Assembly: GCF_022601975.1 (NCBI RefSeq)
Contig: NZ_JAKVIR010000003.1
Coordinates: 186,001-250,000 of the forward strand
Direction: 5' to 3'
DNA: 64,000 nucleotides
Source: Pontibacter sp. E15-1
Lineage (GTDB): Bacteria; Bacteroidota; Bacteroidia; Cytophagales; Hymenobacteraceae
The translations under genes and the position numbers were made by a program. Below the pieces are notes generated by a model. That model saw only the letters and a list, made by a program, of their open reading frames with translations, did not search any database and was not told the origin of the DNA. This document shows, piece after piece, positions 51,835 to 62,900 of this stretch. The number at the start of each line of letters is the position of its first letter. Positions within the stretch are counted from its first letter, which is position 1.

Positions 51835-54800
51835 TCAGCGGATGATGGTCACGTTCCCGGAAATCGGCTTTTCGGTACTGTTGAGGTAAATGATATAGTA
51901 ATAGGTTGCCACCGGCAGCACTTCGCCGTTGTAGGTGCCGTCCCAGGGCACGTTATACCCTGCCGAGGAGCTGAAGATCCTGTTGCCCCACCGGTTAAAC
52001 ACCTCCACGCGCATCTCGGGGTAGTTCTCGTGGTTCTCGATCTCCCAGGTTTCGTTCACCTGATCGCGGTTGGGGGTAAAGGCGTTGGGCACGGTTATGG
52101 CCGGGATCACGGTCACGGTCACCTCGTCGGTGGCGGTACAGCCCTCTGCCGTGGTTACGGTCACGGTATAGGTGGTGGTCTCTTGTGGCGAGGCGATCGG
52201 CCGTGCCAGCGTCGGGTTGTTCAGCCCCTCGGCCGGTTCCCACAGGTACGTCACGCCGCCAGTTGCCCGCAACTCCGCCGTGCGGCCCTGTATGATGGTC
52301 ACATCCTCGCCAGCGTCGGCCACGGGCTCCACAATGGTCACCGTCACCTCGGTGCGCGCCGCACTCATACATGTATTCGCGTTCACGGCCTGGGCATAAT
52401 AGGTAGTGGTCTGCTGCAGGCTAGGCGTGGTAAAGATCGGCCCCACAAATATGGGTGCCCCGCCGGTGGGTGCGGTATACCACTCGATGGTGTTGCCGTT
52501 CGCGTTTGTCACTTCCAGCGTTGCCGACCCGTCCGGGCAGGCCCTGGCATCGCGTGTTGCCAGCACCGGGTTTTCGGGCAGCGGATTCACGGTTATCTCG
52601 ATAGCCTCCGATGCCCTGGAGCATCCCTCGGAACTGACCACCCGCCTGAACCAGGTGTTCTGGGTAAGCGTGGGCGAGGTATAGTTGATGCCATCATTGG
52701 TGCCGGCAGCCGGGTTAAAGCCCGCTGTCGGGCCGCTTGTGCTGCTCTCCCAAAGGTAGGTATAGGTGCCGGTGCCGCCCGTCGGGGTGCTGCCCCGGAA
52801 CGTCACTGTGGTCTGGCTGGCGCACACGGCAGGCTGATCGGCGGTGATGCTGTTGTTCTGGATGCCCTCGTTCACCTCTATCGTCACCACCTCGCTTGTG
52901 TTCGGCGTACAGTCTCCTGCCGTTACCACGCGGCGGTAAAAGGTGGTCTGGGCGATGTTGCCCGGGGTATAGCTCTGGCCGGTGTTGGTGCCCGCGGCCG
53001 CGGCAAACCCTCTGTCCGGGCCTGCCGTGCTGCTTTCCCAGAGGTAGGTATAAGTGCCGTTGCCGCCCGTCGGGGCCGACCCGGTGAGGGCCACGGGCGC
53101 TGTGCCGGTGCATACCTCCTGATCGTTGCCGATGGTGTTGTTGGCAATGGCCGGGAAGACGGTGATCTTGATCGGCTCAGAGTAAGCGGTGCAGCCCCCT
53201 GACGTCACGGCGCGGCGCACCCAGGTCTCGGGTTGGTTCAGGGCCCCTGCCGGGAAGGTATAGTTCTCGGTGTTGTTCGCGCCCGGTGCGGCCACAAAGC
53301 CCGCCGCCGGTCCCTCCGTGCTGATTTCCCAGAGGTAGGTATAAGGCCCTCCGGCACCGCCGGTAGGCCGCGAGCCGATCAGCGGGGCCGGGGTGTCGCC
53401 CTCGCATATTTCCTGGGCCGGGCTGATGGTGTTGGCGCTGGCAGGCACCGGGTCCACCGCAATGATGGCGACCACGTTGCTGGAGTCGGTGTTGCAGTTG
53501 CCGGAGAGCACCAGGCGCCGGAACCACGTGTTGGTCGTCACAGCCGCGGTGGGGGTATAGTTGATCGTGTTGTTCACGCCCGGCGCATCGGTAAACCCGG
53601 CACTCGGGCCGGTGGTGCTCAACTGCCAGGTATAGCTGTAGGGCACGCTGGTGTCGCCGCCCTCCGGCGTGCTGCCGGTAAGCTCGGCGGGCGTTTCGCC
53701 TTTGCAGACGTTGCGCGCCGGCTCCCCTTCAATGGTGTTGTTGGTGATGCCCGGCACCACGTCGATGGCAACAGGTGTTTTTGGGCCGATGCACTGGATG
53801 TTGTTTGCGGTGTCTATGGCGGCCACGTAATACGTGATGTCATCGGAGAGCGACGGCGTGGTGAACGAAGGGCCCACAGCCACAGGTATGGCAGCGGGAG
53901 CCTCAGACTCAAACCAGGCGTATATCGGGCCGGGGCCGGACGGCGTGAGCGTTACCGATTCGCCGGCGCAGACGGCACCCGGGGCCTGTATGGTAGGCGC
54001 GGCCGGCTGCTGCAGAATCACCACCTCCTGCGTGGGGGCGGGCTGCCCCTGGTAGATGGCGTTGGAGCTGCCGCACTCGTTCACGGCCTCTACCGCCACG
54101 GTATAGGTGCCGGGCCGGGTAAAGTCGTACGCAAACTGGAAGGTGTCGGAGTTGAACGTTCGGGTGGTGCTGGTCGGGCCGGTGATGGTGATGGTCACGG
54201 TCACGTTCTCGCCCAGGTTCTTGTCGATCATCAAGCCACCGCCCCCTGGAGCGCCGCCTCCGCCGCCAGCGCCACTGCTGCTGTAGTCAATAGTGGTGGG
54301 GCCGCACTCGGTCACGCTCGACGGGATCTGCACCTGTGGCCAGCCAACCACGATGCTCTGTGAGGTGGTGTCGGTGCCGCAGCCGTTCTCCACCACCAGC
54401 TCGATATTATATACCCCGGACTCATTAAAGATAAACACCGGGTCTGCGGCATCCAGCGAGCCGGACTGCAGGGTATACCCCTGATCTGGCTGCACCGACC
54501 ATGTATAGGACAGGTTGCCTCCCGTGGAGCTGTCGGCGGGCGTAACCACCACGGGCACGCAGGGTGGCATCTGGGCTTCTTCCAGGCGCTCCTTCTTGTC
54601 GATGGTGAAGTTTGCCTTGGGCTCCTGGCTCAGTTTGTACACCTGCGTAAACTCCGCCGCGCAGCCGTTTTTGTTCACCGCCTGGATCTTGATCGGGTAG
54701 TTACCCAGCGTATCGTAGGCGGTCGGGTTTTTAATCGGGAAGTCGCTGTTGAGGTATGATTTGGTTTCCCCGTTGCCCCAATCCACAATGTAGCGGGCAA

Positions 54801-55548
54801 TGTCGCCGAGGTAGGGCTCCTGGGTGGTATTGGTGATGGTGGCGAAGATGGCCGTGTCGGCGGGTGCCACGGTGTCGGGCAGGCAGATCTGGAAGTCGTT
54901 CGCTTCGGTGAAAGCCACGATGGGCTTCTGCTTCACGTTGATGGTCTGGCTGACGGTATCGGAGGCGCAGCCCTTCCTGCTTACGCCAAACACTTGTACC
55001 GTGAAGGAGGCAGTGCCTATTCCGGTAGAGTCATACATCTGCGTGATCGGATCAGTGCCTGTCGTGGATGCCGAGTTGCCGTTGCCGAAGTCCCATACAT
55101 AGATCACGTCCGGGTCACCGTTTGGCACGTTAAACGTGAGCTGCGTGCCGGAGCAGATGGCCCCGGTGGGCGTCACGCTGAGCGTGGGGCGGCCCGGCGT
55201 GGGGTCTTGCACCACCGAGAACTGGCCCGACGTGATTGTGCCGGTGCAACTGGGCCCGGTAACCTCCACGGTATAGGTGCCCGGCACATTGGATGTATAG
55301 GTGGAGGAGGTGGCCCCGGTGATTGCGCTTCCATCAAGAAACCACTGGTGCGTATCCGGGGTGAAGTTATTGCCGGGCCTGGCGGTGAGGGTGATGCTCT
55401 CGCCCTGGCAAATGTTGGAGGCCTGCGCCGACTCAATCGAAACGGTGCAGGAGACGGTGCCTTGGGCATACGCCTGCCTCGTGCCCAAAAACAGAAAGCA
55501 CAGCAGCAGGCTGCAGATGTATAAGTGCCTTTGTATAAGAAAGTGCAT
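51835..55548 (-). CDS. T9SS type-B secreted protein with PKD and Ig-like repeats (1237 aa)
   Basis: Signal peptide ~1-28 (LLLCFLFLGTRQAYA). Next an Ig-like domain (ITLTARPGNNFTPDTHQWFLDGSAITGATSSTY), PKD domains (~100-330, VIYVWDFGNGNSAST and YIVDWGNGE), more Ig/PKD segments, a PYAWFESE-type Ig-like segment, then four tandem repeats of ~95 residues sharing NNTIxxxQ..C.G..P..LTGSxPTGGxGxYTYLWExSTxGPxxGF and WFRRxVxSGxC. Then Ig-like (IEWYTAPTGGAPI), a PKD-like DAGEDVTIIQGRTAEL, and the type-B sorting domain (VPNAFTPNRDQVNETW ... FNRWGNRIF ... VATYYYIIYL). Likely an extended surface filament or adhesin displayed through the PorP protein encoded next. Ligand unknown. Confidence 0.9.
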   Translation of the reverse strand: MHFLIQRHLYICSLLLCFLFLGTRQAYAQGTVSCTVSIESAQASNICQGESITLTARPGNNFTPDTHQWFLDGSAITGATSSTYTSNVPGTYTVEVTGPSCTGTITSGQFSVVQDPTPGRPTLSVTPTGAICSGTQLTFNVPNGDPDVIYVWDFGNGNSASTTGTDPITQMYDSTGIGTASFTVQVFGVSRKGCASDTVSQTINVKQKPIVAFTEANDFQICLPDTVAPADTAIFATITNTTQEPYLGDIARYIVDWGNGETKSYLNSDFPIKNPTAYDTLGNYPIKIQAVNKNGCAAEFTQVYKLSQEPKANFTIDKKERLEEAQMPPCVPVVVTPADSSTGGNLSYTWSVQPDQGYTLQSGSLDAADPVFIFNESGVYNIELVVENGCGTDTTSQSIVVGWPQVQIPSSVTECGPTTIDYSSSGAGGGGGAPGGGGLMIDKNLGENVTVTITITGPTSTTRTFNSDTFQFAYDFTRPGTYTVAVEAVNECGSSNAIYQGQPAPTQEVVILQQPAAPTIQAPGAVCAGESVTLTPSGPGPIYAWFESEAPAAIPVAVGPSFTTPSLSDDITYYVAAIDTANNIQCIGPKTPVAIDVVPGITNNTIEGEPARNVCKGETPAELTGSTPEGGDTSVPYSYTWQLSTTGPSAGFTDAPGVNNTINYTPTAAVTTNTWFRRLVLSGNCNTDSSNVVAIIAVDPVPASANTISPAQEICEGDTPAPLIGSRPTGGAGGPYTYLWEISTEGPAAGFVAAPGANNTENYTFPAGALNQPETWVRRAVTSGGCTAYSEPIKITVFPAIANNTIGNDQEVCTGTAPVALTGSAPTGGNGTYTYLWESSTAGPDRGFAAAAGTNTGQSYTPGNIAQTTFYRRVVTAGDCTPNTSEVVTIEVNEGIQNNSITADQPAVCASQTTVTFRGSTPTGGTGTYTYLWESSTSGPTAGFNPAAGTNDGINYTSPTLTQNTWFRRVVSSEGCSRASEAIEITVNPLPENPVLATRDARACPDGSATLEVTNANGNTIEWYTAPTGGAPIFVGPIFTTPSLQQTTTYYAQAVNANTCMSAARTEVTVTIVEPVADAGEDVTIIQGRTAELRATGGVTYLWEPAEGLNNPTLARPIASPQETTTYTVTVTTAEGCTATDEVTVTVIPAITVPNAFTPNRDQVNETWEIENHENYPEMRVEVFNRWGNRIFSSSAGYNVPWDGTYNGEVLPVATYYYIIYLNSTEKPISGNVTIIR

Positions 55549-56232
55549 TAGGTTGCAGTTAAGGGTGAACTATAGGCTTCGTATCTCCAAGAGTATTACG
55601 CTATCTATATATTACATGGTTAAAAGCAGTTGTTCGGGTGCTGCAATGCACGAACCGGATAACGTCATAGCAAAGATATAAAATTACGCGTGCCAGCAAA
55701 GGCTTGCCAGCGGCAGCGCTTCACCCCACTTTATTGTTGAAACCTTAAAAAGGTTACAAAGTAACTTTATATTTTATCACGCCTGAATATTTAACGTACT
55801 GACGCTTTGCAAATTGCATTTAGAAGCGTTCTCTAAAAATAAAGTCTGGGGAGAGAATAGTGTTCGTATACAGTTGCTTTTACTGGAAAAAGCAGGCGGA
55901 GAGCCTCGAAAATTTGCACTGGAAAAGGACGGAAAATAAATTTGTACGTCAGGCCTAGGCAGCCCTTCAGTGTACGCCCCATGTTGCCTGCGGGCCTGGC
56001 TGGCCTACGGGTGCGCCAGCACGTTGCGCAAGCGCCCAAAGAAATGCGGTGCCGGCAGGCACGGTATAAAATGCAGGGGGCGTGGTGCGGTTTTATGGCC
56101 AGGCAGGGGCCAACCGGAAGCGGCTGCCGCGTGCTGGCTTGGTATAGGGTATGGAACAGGCCCAGGTGGCGGCCCTCACAGGAATACGCTGCCTCCGCAA
56201 AGAGACAGGAAGGGCCGCCACCACGCTACAGG
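55549..56232. other. Intergenic region upstream of the type-B adhesin
   Basis: About 680 bases with no supported gene; a 100-codon plus-strand frame at 55942-56244 is very Arg/Pro-rich and reads as a shadow. The left part holds the adhesin promoter (55671-55700), with an AT-rich tract at 55730-55850. The right part (55950-56230) is GC-rich with no clear feature. Confidence 0.5.
55671..55700 (-). promoter_or_regulatory. Bacteroidota promoter of the type-B adhesin-PorP module
   Basis: Minus strand: TTTG (55700-55697), 18 bases, TATCTTTG (55678-55671), exact matches to both boxes, giving a leader of about 120 bases. Confidence 0.7.
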
Positions 56233-56652
56233 CTACTGCCCTAACGGAACCGAGAATTGTTGAAGCCAGCTTTTCGCGGTTCCCATGTCATCAAACGTCT
56301 TCACCTCAAATGCGATGGAGTTCTGGTAAAACTCCATCGCGGTGGACTCCGCAAATGACTCGGGCGTGGTGATCATGGCGAAGTGCTTCAGGCCGGCTCT
56401 GGCCGCCTGCGGAGCCCACTCCTCCAGCACCCATTCCAGCGAATGCCCCCAGGAGCCCACGATAAGGCGTGTGTCGTTCAGCACGCAGGTATACCCCGCA
56501 TTCGCCAGTTCTGCGGTATAGGCCGCAGCGCCTGTTTTAATGTTTTCAGCTGTCAGATACCCCATCCAATTCACATGGACCCATTTGTTAGTTTTATCCA
56601 CTTCAATCGTGAGGTATACCCGCCCAAATGCGTTTATTAGTTCGCGTGTCAT
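56233..56652 (-). CDS. STAS/SEC14-like small protein (139 aa)
   Basis: A soluble alpha/beta protein with alternating strands and helices: VYLTIEVDKTNKWVHVNWMGYLTAENIKTGAAAYTAELANAGYTCVLNDTRLIVGSW, then EWVLEEWAPQAARAGLKHFAMITTPESFAESTAMEFYQNS and FEVKTFDDMGTAKSWLQQF. The pattern strand-WxGYLTxExxxxG-helix-DxR fits SpoIIAA/STAS-like proteins common in Hymenobacteraceae. No phosphorylatable Ser motif could be named. A TAAATTTG box stands 20 bases before the start. No partner kinase is adjacent. Confidence 0.7.
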   Translation of the reverse strand: MTRELINAFGRVYLTIEVDKTNKWVHVNWMGYLTAENIKTGAAAYTAELANAGYTCVLNDTRLIVGSWGHSLEWVLEEWAPQAARAGLKHFAMITTPESFAESTAMEFYQNSIAFEVKTFDDMGTAKSWLQQFSVPLGQ

Positions 56653-56671
56653 TTTTAAGATTAGGTTATCG

Positions 56672-56679
56672 CAAATTTA
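56672..56679 (-). promoter_or_regulatory. -7 box of the STAS-like gene
   Basis: TAAATTTG on the minus strand, an exact TAnnTTTG match, 20 bases from the start codon; no TTTG box seen at the expected distance. Confidence 0.5.
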
Positions 56680-56767
56680 CTAAATATGCCTGTACTATTC
56701 ACTGTAAGTTTACCGCTGCCACAACCCGTGCGCTTTCTGCCGCATGCCAGGGCGGGGCATGCAAGCC

Positions 56768-56813
56768 AAAAAAACAGCTACTCCGAGCCCCTTCCAGACC
56801 CAGAGTAGCTGTT
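56768..56813 (-). terminator. Intrinsic terminator of the 2121-residue T9SS gene
   Basis: AACAGCTACTC (56773-56783) and GAGTAGCTGTT (56803-56813) form an 11-base stem around a 19-base loop, followed on the minus strand by a T-run. It lies 100 bases after the stop. Confidence 0.78.
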
Positions 56814-56912
56814 GGCACTTGCCTTTGCAAGTAGCGGCTCGCCAAGGCAAAACAGATCGCTTTAACTCCCCCTCACTCCCTCCCGAAATGTGGGGTGCAG
56901 CAGGCGCAAGGC

Positions 56913-59900
56913 TTAGTTGCGGATGAAGCTAATGCCCTGCCATACACCTGTTCCCTGAATGCGCAGCACATACTTGCCGCGTGGCAGGCTGCTCACGTCT
57001 ATTCGCTGCTCGATACCGCTGTTCAGCTCCAACTGCTGCAGCGTGCGCCCATCCATCCCGATAACCGAGACGTTATACCTGCCCGCTGGCAGATGCCCCA
57101 TGTTCAGGGTAGCTATACCGTCTGTCGGGTTAGGGTATATTATCGCCTTAGGCTCCGGGGCTTTCCCGGCATGCGCAACGGAAACAAAGATAATGCCACT
57201 GTATGCAAAAGTGCCGTTTTCATCTACCTGCTTCAGGCGGTAGTATACTGTGCCGGCAGGGGTCGCCGCGTCGGGCAGCGAGTAGTGCAGCAGGGTTGTG
57301 CTGTTTCCGGCGCTTTTCACGGTGCCCGCCACCACAAAGTTCTTGCCGTCTGTGCTGCGCTCCACGACAAAGTGGTCGCTGTCTTTCTCGCTGGCCGTTG
57401 CCCAGGTGAGGAGCACGCCCTGACTGCCGGATTTGGCCGCGAACTTCACTAGCGTGACCGGCAGCGGCGTTACAGTCTGCGCGTCGCGGAAACTGTACTC
57501 GTTGCGCTCGTTTTTCTGAAGCGCCGCCGGCCTCCCCCCTGTGTTTGTGTCCAGCAGGTCCACCACGCCGTCGTTGTTGGAATCGTAGTAATGCGCGCTG
57601 CTAGGGCTCAGGTACGCCAGCCTGTTGCTTTGCTTCTCCAGCCAGTCCGGTGTCTTGTTTTTGTTAGTGTCCTGGGGGGTATAATACCCTTTGGCCATAC
57701 CGGCCTCGAACCGCTCTGCCCGGGCCACCATGTCGTTCAGGGACGTACCGTCCTGGTCGTCGTCGAAGGCCTCTTCAAAGTCAGGCGTCAGGTCATCGTC
57801 GCTGTCCAGGTCGAGGTAGTCGGGCACGCCGTCTGCGTCGGTGTCCACGGGTGTGATCGCCTTGCCCCCGTTGTCTGGGTCGTAGGCATCGTTTATACCG
57901 TCCCGGTCTGTGTCTACCTGCGCCTTGTTGATGAAGCCTGCCGTTGACTGCCCCTCCACGTTGTCCAGTATCCCGTCGTTGTCCGCATCGAGGTCCAGAA
58001 AATCCTTGAAGGTGTCTTCATCAGTGTCTGGCATGGCAAAGATAGTCACGCCGCTGTTATTTTCGGTTTGCGCCGCTACCGGCATGCCGTTGCCGCTCAC
58101 TGCCCCCGTGATGGTGCCACTGTTTGCACTGTAAATTCCGCCGGCGGGCACTTTGCCGCCGTTTGCCTCCAGCACGTTGGTGATCCCGTCTCCGTCCATG
58201 TCAGCGTCCAGCGAGTTGATGCGGCCGTCCATGTCCAGGTCGAACACGTCGTTGATGCCATCGTTGTTCTGATCGCGGTACGCGCCGTATACCGGGTGCA
58301 CGAAATCCAGGTCGTGGTAGTTCAGGTCACCGTCGTTGTCGGCATCGCCAAGGGGGTCCACGCCGTTTCCGGAAATCACATCGGTGATGCCGTCGTTGTT
58401 GTCGTCTATGTCGTCGCGGTCATTCACGCCGTCGTTGTCCCAGTCCTGGCTGATGGTGAAATTCACAACCGTTTGGGTCTTGCCACCCGCCTCATCCACC
58501 GTTTCGATAGTGAGCGAGTAGCTGCCGGGCTTCAGCAGGTGCTTGTCTCTCACCAGCAGGGTTCCGTTCGGGCGCAGCTCTGTGCCCGCAGGCAACGTGC
58601 CCCCCACGATCGCTGCGTTCTCAATCGCCCCGTCCGGGTCTGTGAATGTGGCGATGGCCTCGCCCGTCGCGAATGCCAGGTAGTGCCTGCCTGTCACGAG
58701 CTGCTGCAGAGCAGCGGGCCTGTCAGTCGGGGTAAGGCTGACGCTTGCCGTGTTGTTGCCGTTGGCGGTATTGCCCCCGTTCACGTCGTGCTCATTCCCG
58801 GCTGTTTTGTAGGCGGTGCTCGTTTGCGTGCCCGACGAGGTTGGCGTTACCTGAAAAGTGAGCGTACGGGTTTGGTTTAGGCTGAGCCCGCCCACAGTCC
58901 ACACGCCGGTCGCAGCGTCGAAGCTGGTGCCTGCCTCCGGCGCCTCGCTGCCCGCCACCAGTTTCAGCCCGGCCGACAGCATGTTTTGCAGCGCCACGCC
59001 CGTGGCGGCGTCTGGGCCCAGGTTTTTGGCCGTAACGGTCACTGTGTACTTCCCGCCAATGTAGTATGGCCCTGCCTGCAGCGTGCTGGCAACGGAAATA
59101 TCAGCGGAAGCATTGGCCTGCAGGCTTGCCGACTGGCTGTTGTTGGCGTTGTTGCTGTCATACTCGTTCGCGGTGTTAACAGATGCCGTGGTGGTATAAC
59201 TGGCGGCAGCCGTCGGCTTAACGGTAAGGGTAAGCGTTTTTTTGTTCGCGCTTCCCGGCAGCAGGTCTGTGCCCAGGCTCCATACCCCGGTGGCGGCATC
59301 ATACGTGCCGGCATCGGTGGTATAGCTAACAAGGCTCAGCCCGGCAGGCAGCTTGTCCAGTACCGTTACGCCTGTCGCGGCGTCGGGGCCGTTGTTAAGC
59401 ACTTGCACCGTGAAGGTGGCGGGCTGGCCATTGTAATAAGGCCCGGCCGCCACTGCGTTGGTTACCTGCAGGTCTGCCACGGGCACCACTTTCAGAAACA
59501 CTATCGCTTTGTCGTTCTGCGTGTTCGGGTCATACTGATCCTGCGACACCTTCTGCCCGCCCAGGTTCAGGCGGCCCACCGTGTTGGGGATGCCCTTTAT
59601 CACCAGCGTTTTTGATTCTCCCGGATTAAGGACAGGGATGCGCCACAAGCCGTCTGCGGTAGTGTAAGTCGTGCCGCCAGAGGCAACCGGCACCGCCGTG
59701 AACGTGATCGTGCCCGTGCGGGTGTCCTGTCCCATCAGGTTGGTGAGCACGTCGGGCCCGTCGTTTGTCACCGTGAAAGTAAAGGTGGCCTCCGTGATGT
59801 TGTGGTAGAATACCCCGCTCACATCGCCCGTCACCACCATGCTGGCCCTGGCATCGGCTGCCTTCTTCACTACCACGTCCACGGATGCCTCATCCGGGTT

Positions 59901-62900
59901 TGTATTGGCGCCCTGCGACTCGGCCAGCGAAAGGCCGTTTGCCGTAAAGCGGTAATTTTTGTCTCCGGTCACCGTGTTGTCCGGGTTTGGCCTCACGACC
60001 AGAATCAGCTCTGTAAAGGCACCCGAAGCGAGCTTCCCGATGTCCCATTTGCCGGTGCCGGCAGTATACGTCCCGATTTTAGGGGTGGCGCTTACCAGTG
60101 TCATGCCCGCCGGCACGAGTGCTGTCAGCGAGAGGCTGGTAGCGGCGTCAGGGCCCGTGTTGGTCGCCCTCGTCGTAAAGCTTACCTCCTGGCCGGTATA
60201 GGTGCTGGCCGCCGACGCACTGACCTCCACCTTTACGTCTGCCGTTACGGTGCCTGAGCCAGAGCGTATGGAGTTGGAGGCGCTGTTGTTGCCGTTCACG
60301 TTGTCAAACTCGGTATGCGTCTGCGTGGCCGTCGTGGTGATAACCGCGCTCTGGTTGATGGTCGCGTTCAGGGTAAGCGTGGCCGATGCCCCGTTCGCCA
60401 GGTTCCCCACGGTCCACTTGCCGTCGGCGGCTGTGTATACCCCCGTGGTGGCGGAAGCGCTAGTAAAGGTGAGGGAGGCGGGCAATTTGTCGGTCACGAC
60501 CACGCTGGTGGCTGCACTGGGGCCGTTGTTTGTCACCACCACGGTATAGGTCACGGCGTCGCCGTTGGCATACGCTGCCTTTACCGGCGCAATGGTGTTG
60601 GTAACGGCCACGTCGGCCGTCGGGCCCACCGTAACAGACGAAGAAGCGCTGTCGTTGCCCGGCACGCCATCGTTTTCGGTATGGGTTTGCGAAGAGCTTA
60701 TCCCGAACGTGCCTACGGCGGTGGCCCTGGCCTGCAGGGTCAGGGTATGGGTGCCCCCCACCGGGATCGTGCCCACGCTCCAGGTGTTGTTGGCAGCGTT
60801 AAAAGTCCCCGCTGTCACGCTGTTGCCCACAATGGTCAGGCCGCTCGGCACAGCGTTCGCCAGCACCACGTTCGTGGCGTTGTTCGGGCCGTTGTTGGTG
60901 GCGGTAATGGTAAATGTAACCACCTGGTTCTGGTTTGTGGTGCTGCTCGAAACGGCGCTTGCCACGGCCACATCGGCCGTTGGGTTCACGGTGATGGTGT
61001 TCGAGGAGATGTTGTTGCTGCCGTTCTCGTCCAGCTGAAAAGCGTCCCGACTGTTCAGGTAAGCTGTCGTGGTGATGGTACCCTGACTGGTCACGCGGGC
61101 ATTCAGCACCAGCGACTTTGTGCCGTTCAACGCCAGGTCGCCTACCGTCCAGACGCCAGTCGTGGCAGTATACCCTGCGGGCACCGTTCCCTCCAGCTTC
61201 AGGCCGCTTGGCAGCAGGTCCGTCACGGCCACGCCGGTGGCCGCATTCGGGCCCAGGTTTTTCACCGTGATGGTATAAGGCACCAGGTCGCCGTTGTTGT
61301 AAGTGGTTTGCGGCACCGTGTTCTTCACCTCAATGTCAGCAGAAGCGACCACGCTGATAGTGACGGCGGCTGAGTTATTGGCGGCATTGTCATCCGCCTC
61401 GTTGGATGCCTTGGTGGCCATGGTGGTGATGGAGCCGAGCACTTTCGGCTGCGCGGTTATGGTCAGCGTTTTGGACGCACCCACTGCCAGCGCCCCGATG
61501 GTCCAGAGGCCGGTGCCACTGTTGTAGGCCGCCGCGTCCGACGAGCTGATAAACTGCAGCTTGGCGGCATCCAGCAAACCCGTCACCGTTACGCCCGTCG
61601 CGGCCACAGGGCCGTTGTTGGTTACGGTGAGGGTATAGGTGAGCGGCTTCGCCAGTGTATACGGCCCAGCCGAAACGGTCTGCGTCACGCCCACATCGGC
61701 GCTGCAGTCGTAGGTAAACGCCTGCGATTGGGTAGCGGAGTTGGTATACCCGTAGGTCCAGGTGTTCACCAGCTTCAGGTCGCCGGCCAGCGCGTTTGTA
61801 GTGGGGTGGCCCCAGCTGTGCGCCCCGCTTGATGAGGACACCCCGAACAGCTCGGTTTGCGGAGCGGGGAAGGCCGTGGTCGAGAGGTTGGAGTCGTCCC
61901 AATACAGCTCTCCGTTATAGTTGGAGCCAGCCACCGGGCGCACATCCTCCACCCTGAAGCCGCCCACGTTCATCTCGGCGTCCCATACCGGGAAGTGTAT
62001 GGGCGAGGCGGCGTTTTTAAAGTAGTAGGTTACCGTAGCGCCTTTGGCCACCTTGTTCCCCTTGCCGTCCAGACCGTTCCACTCCACGCTTTTGTTGCCT
62101 TTCGGCCCGTTCAACTCCAGCAGCACGTCGGTGGTGCCTGCCTGGTAGCCCGCCGTTCCGTTTTGCTCTACCAATACCAGAAACGTGCTCCGCTCGCTGC
62201 TGTAGGTGTTGAAGGTGGCTTTGCCGCCCCCAGTGTTGGTGTTGCAGGCCGTCACCACGCTTACGTTAAAGGTAGGCGCGGTGGCGCTGGGCCAGATGGC
62301 CGGGTCCGGGTTGTTCACGAAGTTGTTGAACTCCGGGTAGTCTTTCTGCGCATTCTGGCTCTTGCGCCGCGCCTCCACCGTGGCACCCACCGACGTGTCG
62401 GAGCCATTGCGGTTGGTCACGAAGCGGAAGAAGTTCTGCGGCGCGATGCCCGCCAGCTCCAGCTTCTTCACAAAGTACTTGTCCGCCTGGTCCTCACTCG
62501 GTATCAGGGGGAACATGTTGAAGGTTTTGGAGAAAACGTTACCAGTGCCTCCCGCCGAGAAAGACCACAGCTTAGCGTATAAGCGGCCCGGCTTTTCAAC
62601 CTTGCTGCCATCGTATACCGAGAAGTCCCAGAAGTCATACACCGAGAAGCGCTGCCCCTCCGACATGGCGTTTTCGCCGGTTTGCGTGAACTCGAAATAG
62701 TAGTCCCGCGCCTCGCCGGAGGCCGCCGGGTTGGCCACGCTCAGGCTTTTGTAGCCGCCTGTGCCGTATTTGTAAACGGGGCCGATAGAGGCCTGGGAGG
62801 CATCCTCAATCACGCCGCTCTGCCCATTCTGCAGGAGCATGTGCCGGGTGGAGTTGGTGTTGCGCGCAAGCGTGGTGGAGCCTACCGTTACCTCGGAGCC

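Noticed and set aside
51703..53202. 499-codon plus-strand frame opposite the type-B adhesin
   Set aside because: Mirror of its repeats; low-complexity composition.
55942..56244. Two overlapping plus-strand frames of about 100 codons
   Set aside because: Very Arg/Pro/Trp-rich, overlapping each other in different frames, typical of non-coding GC-rich DNA.
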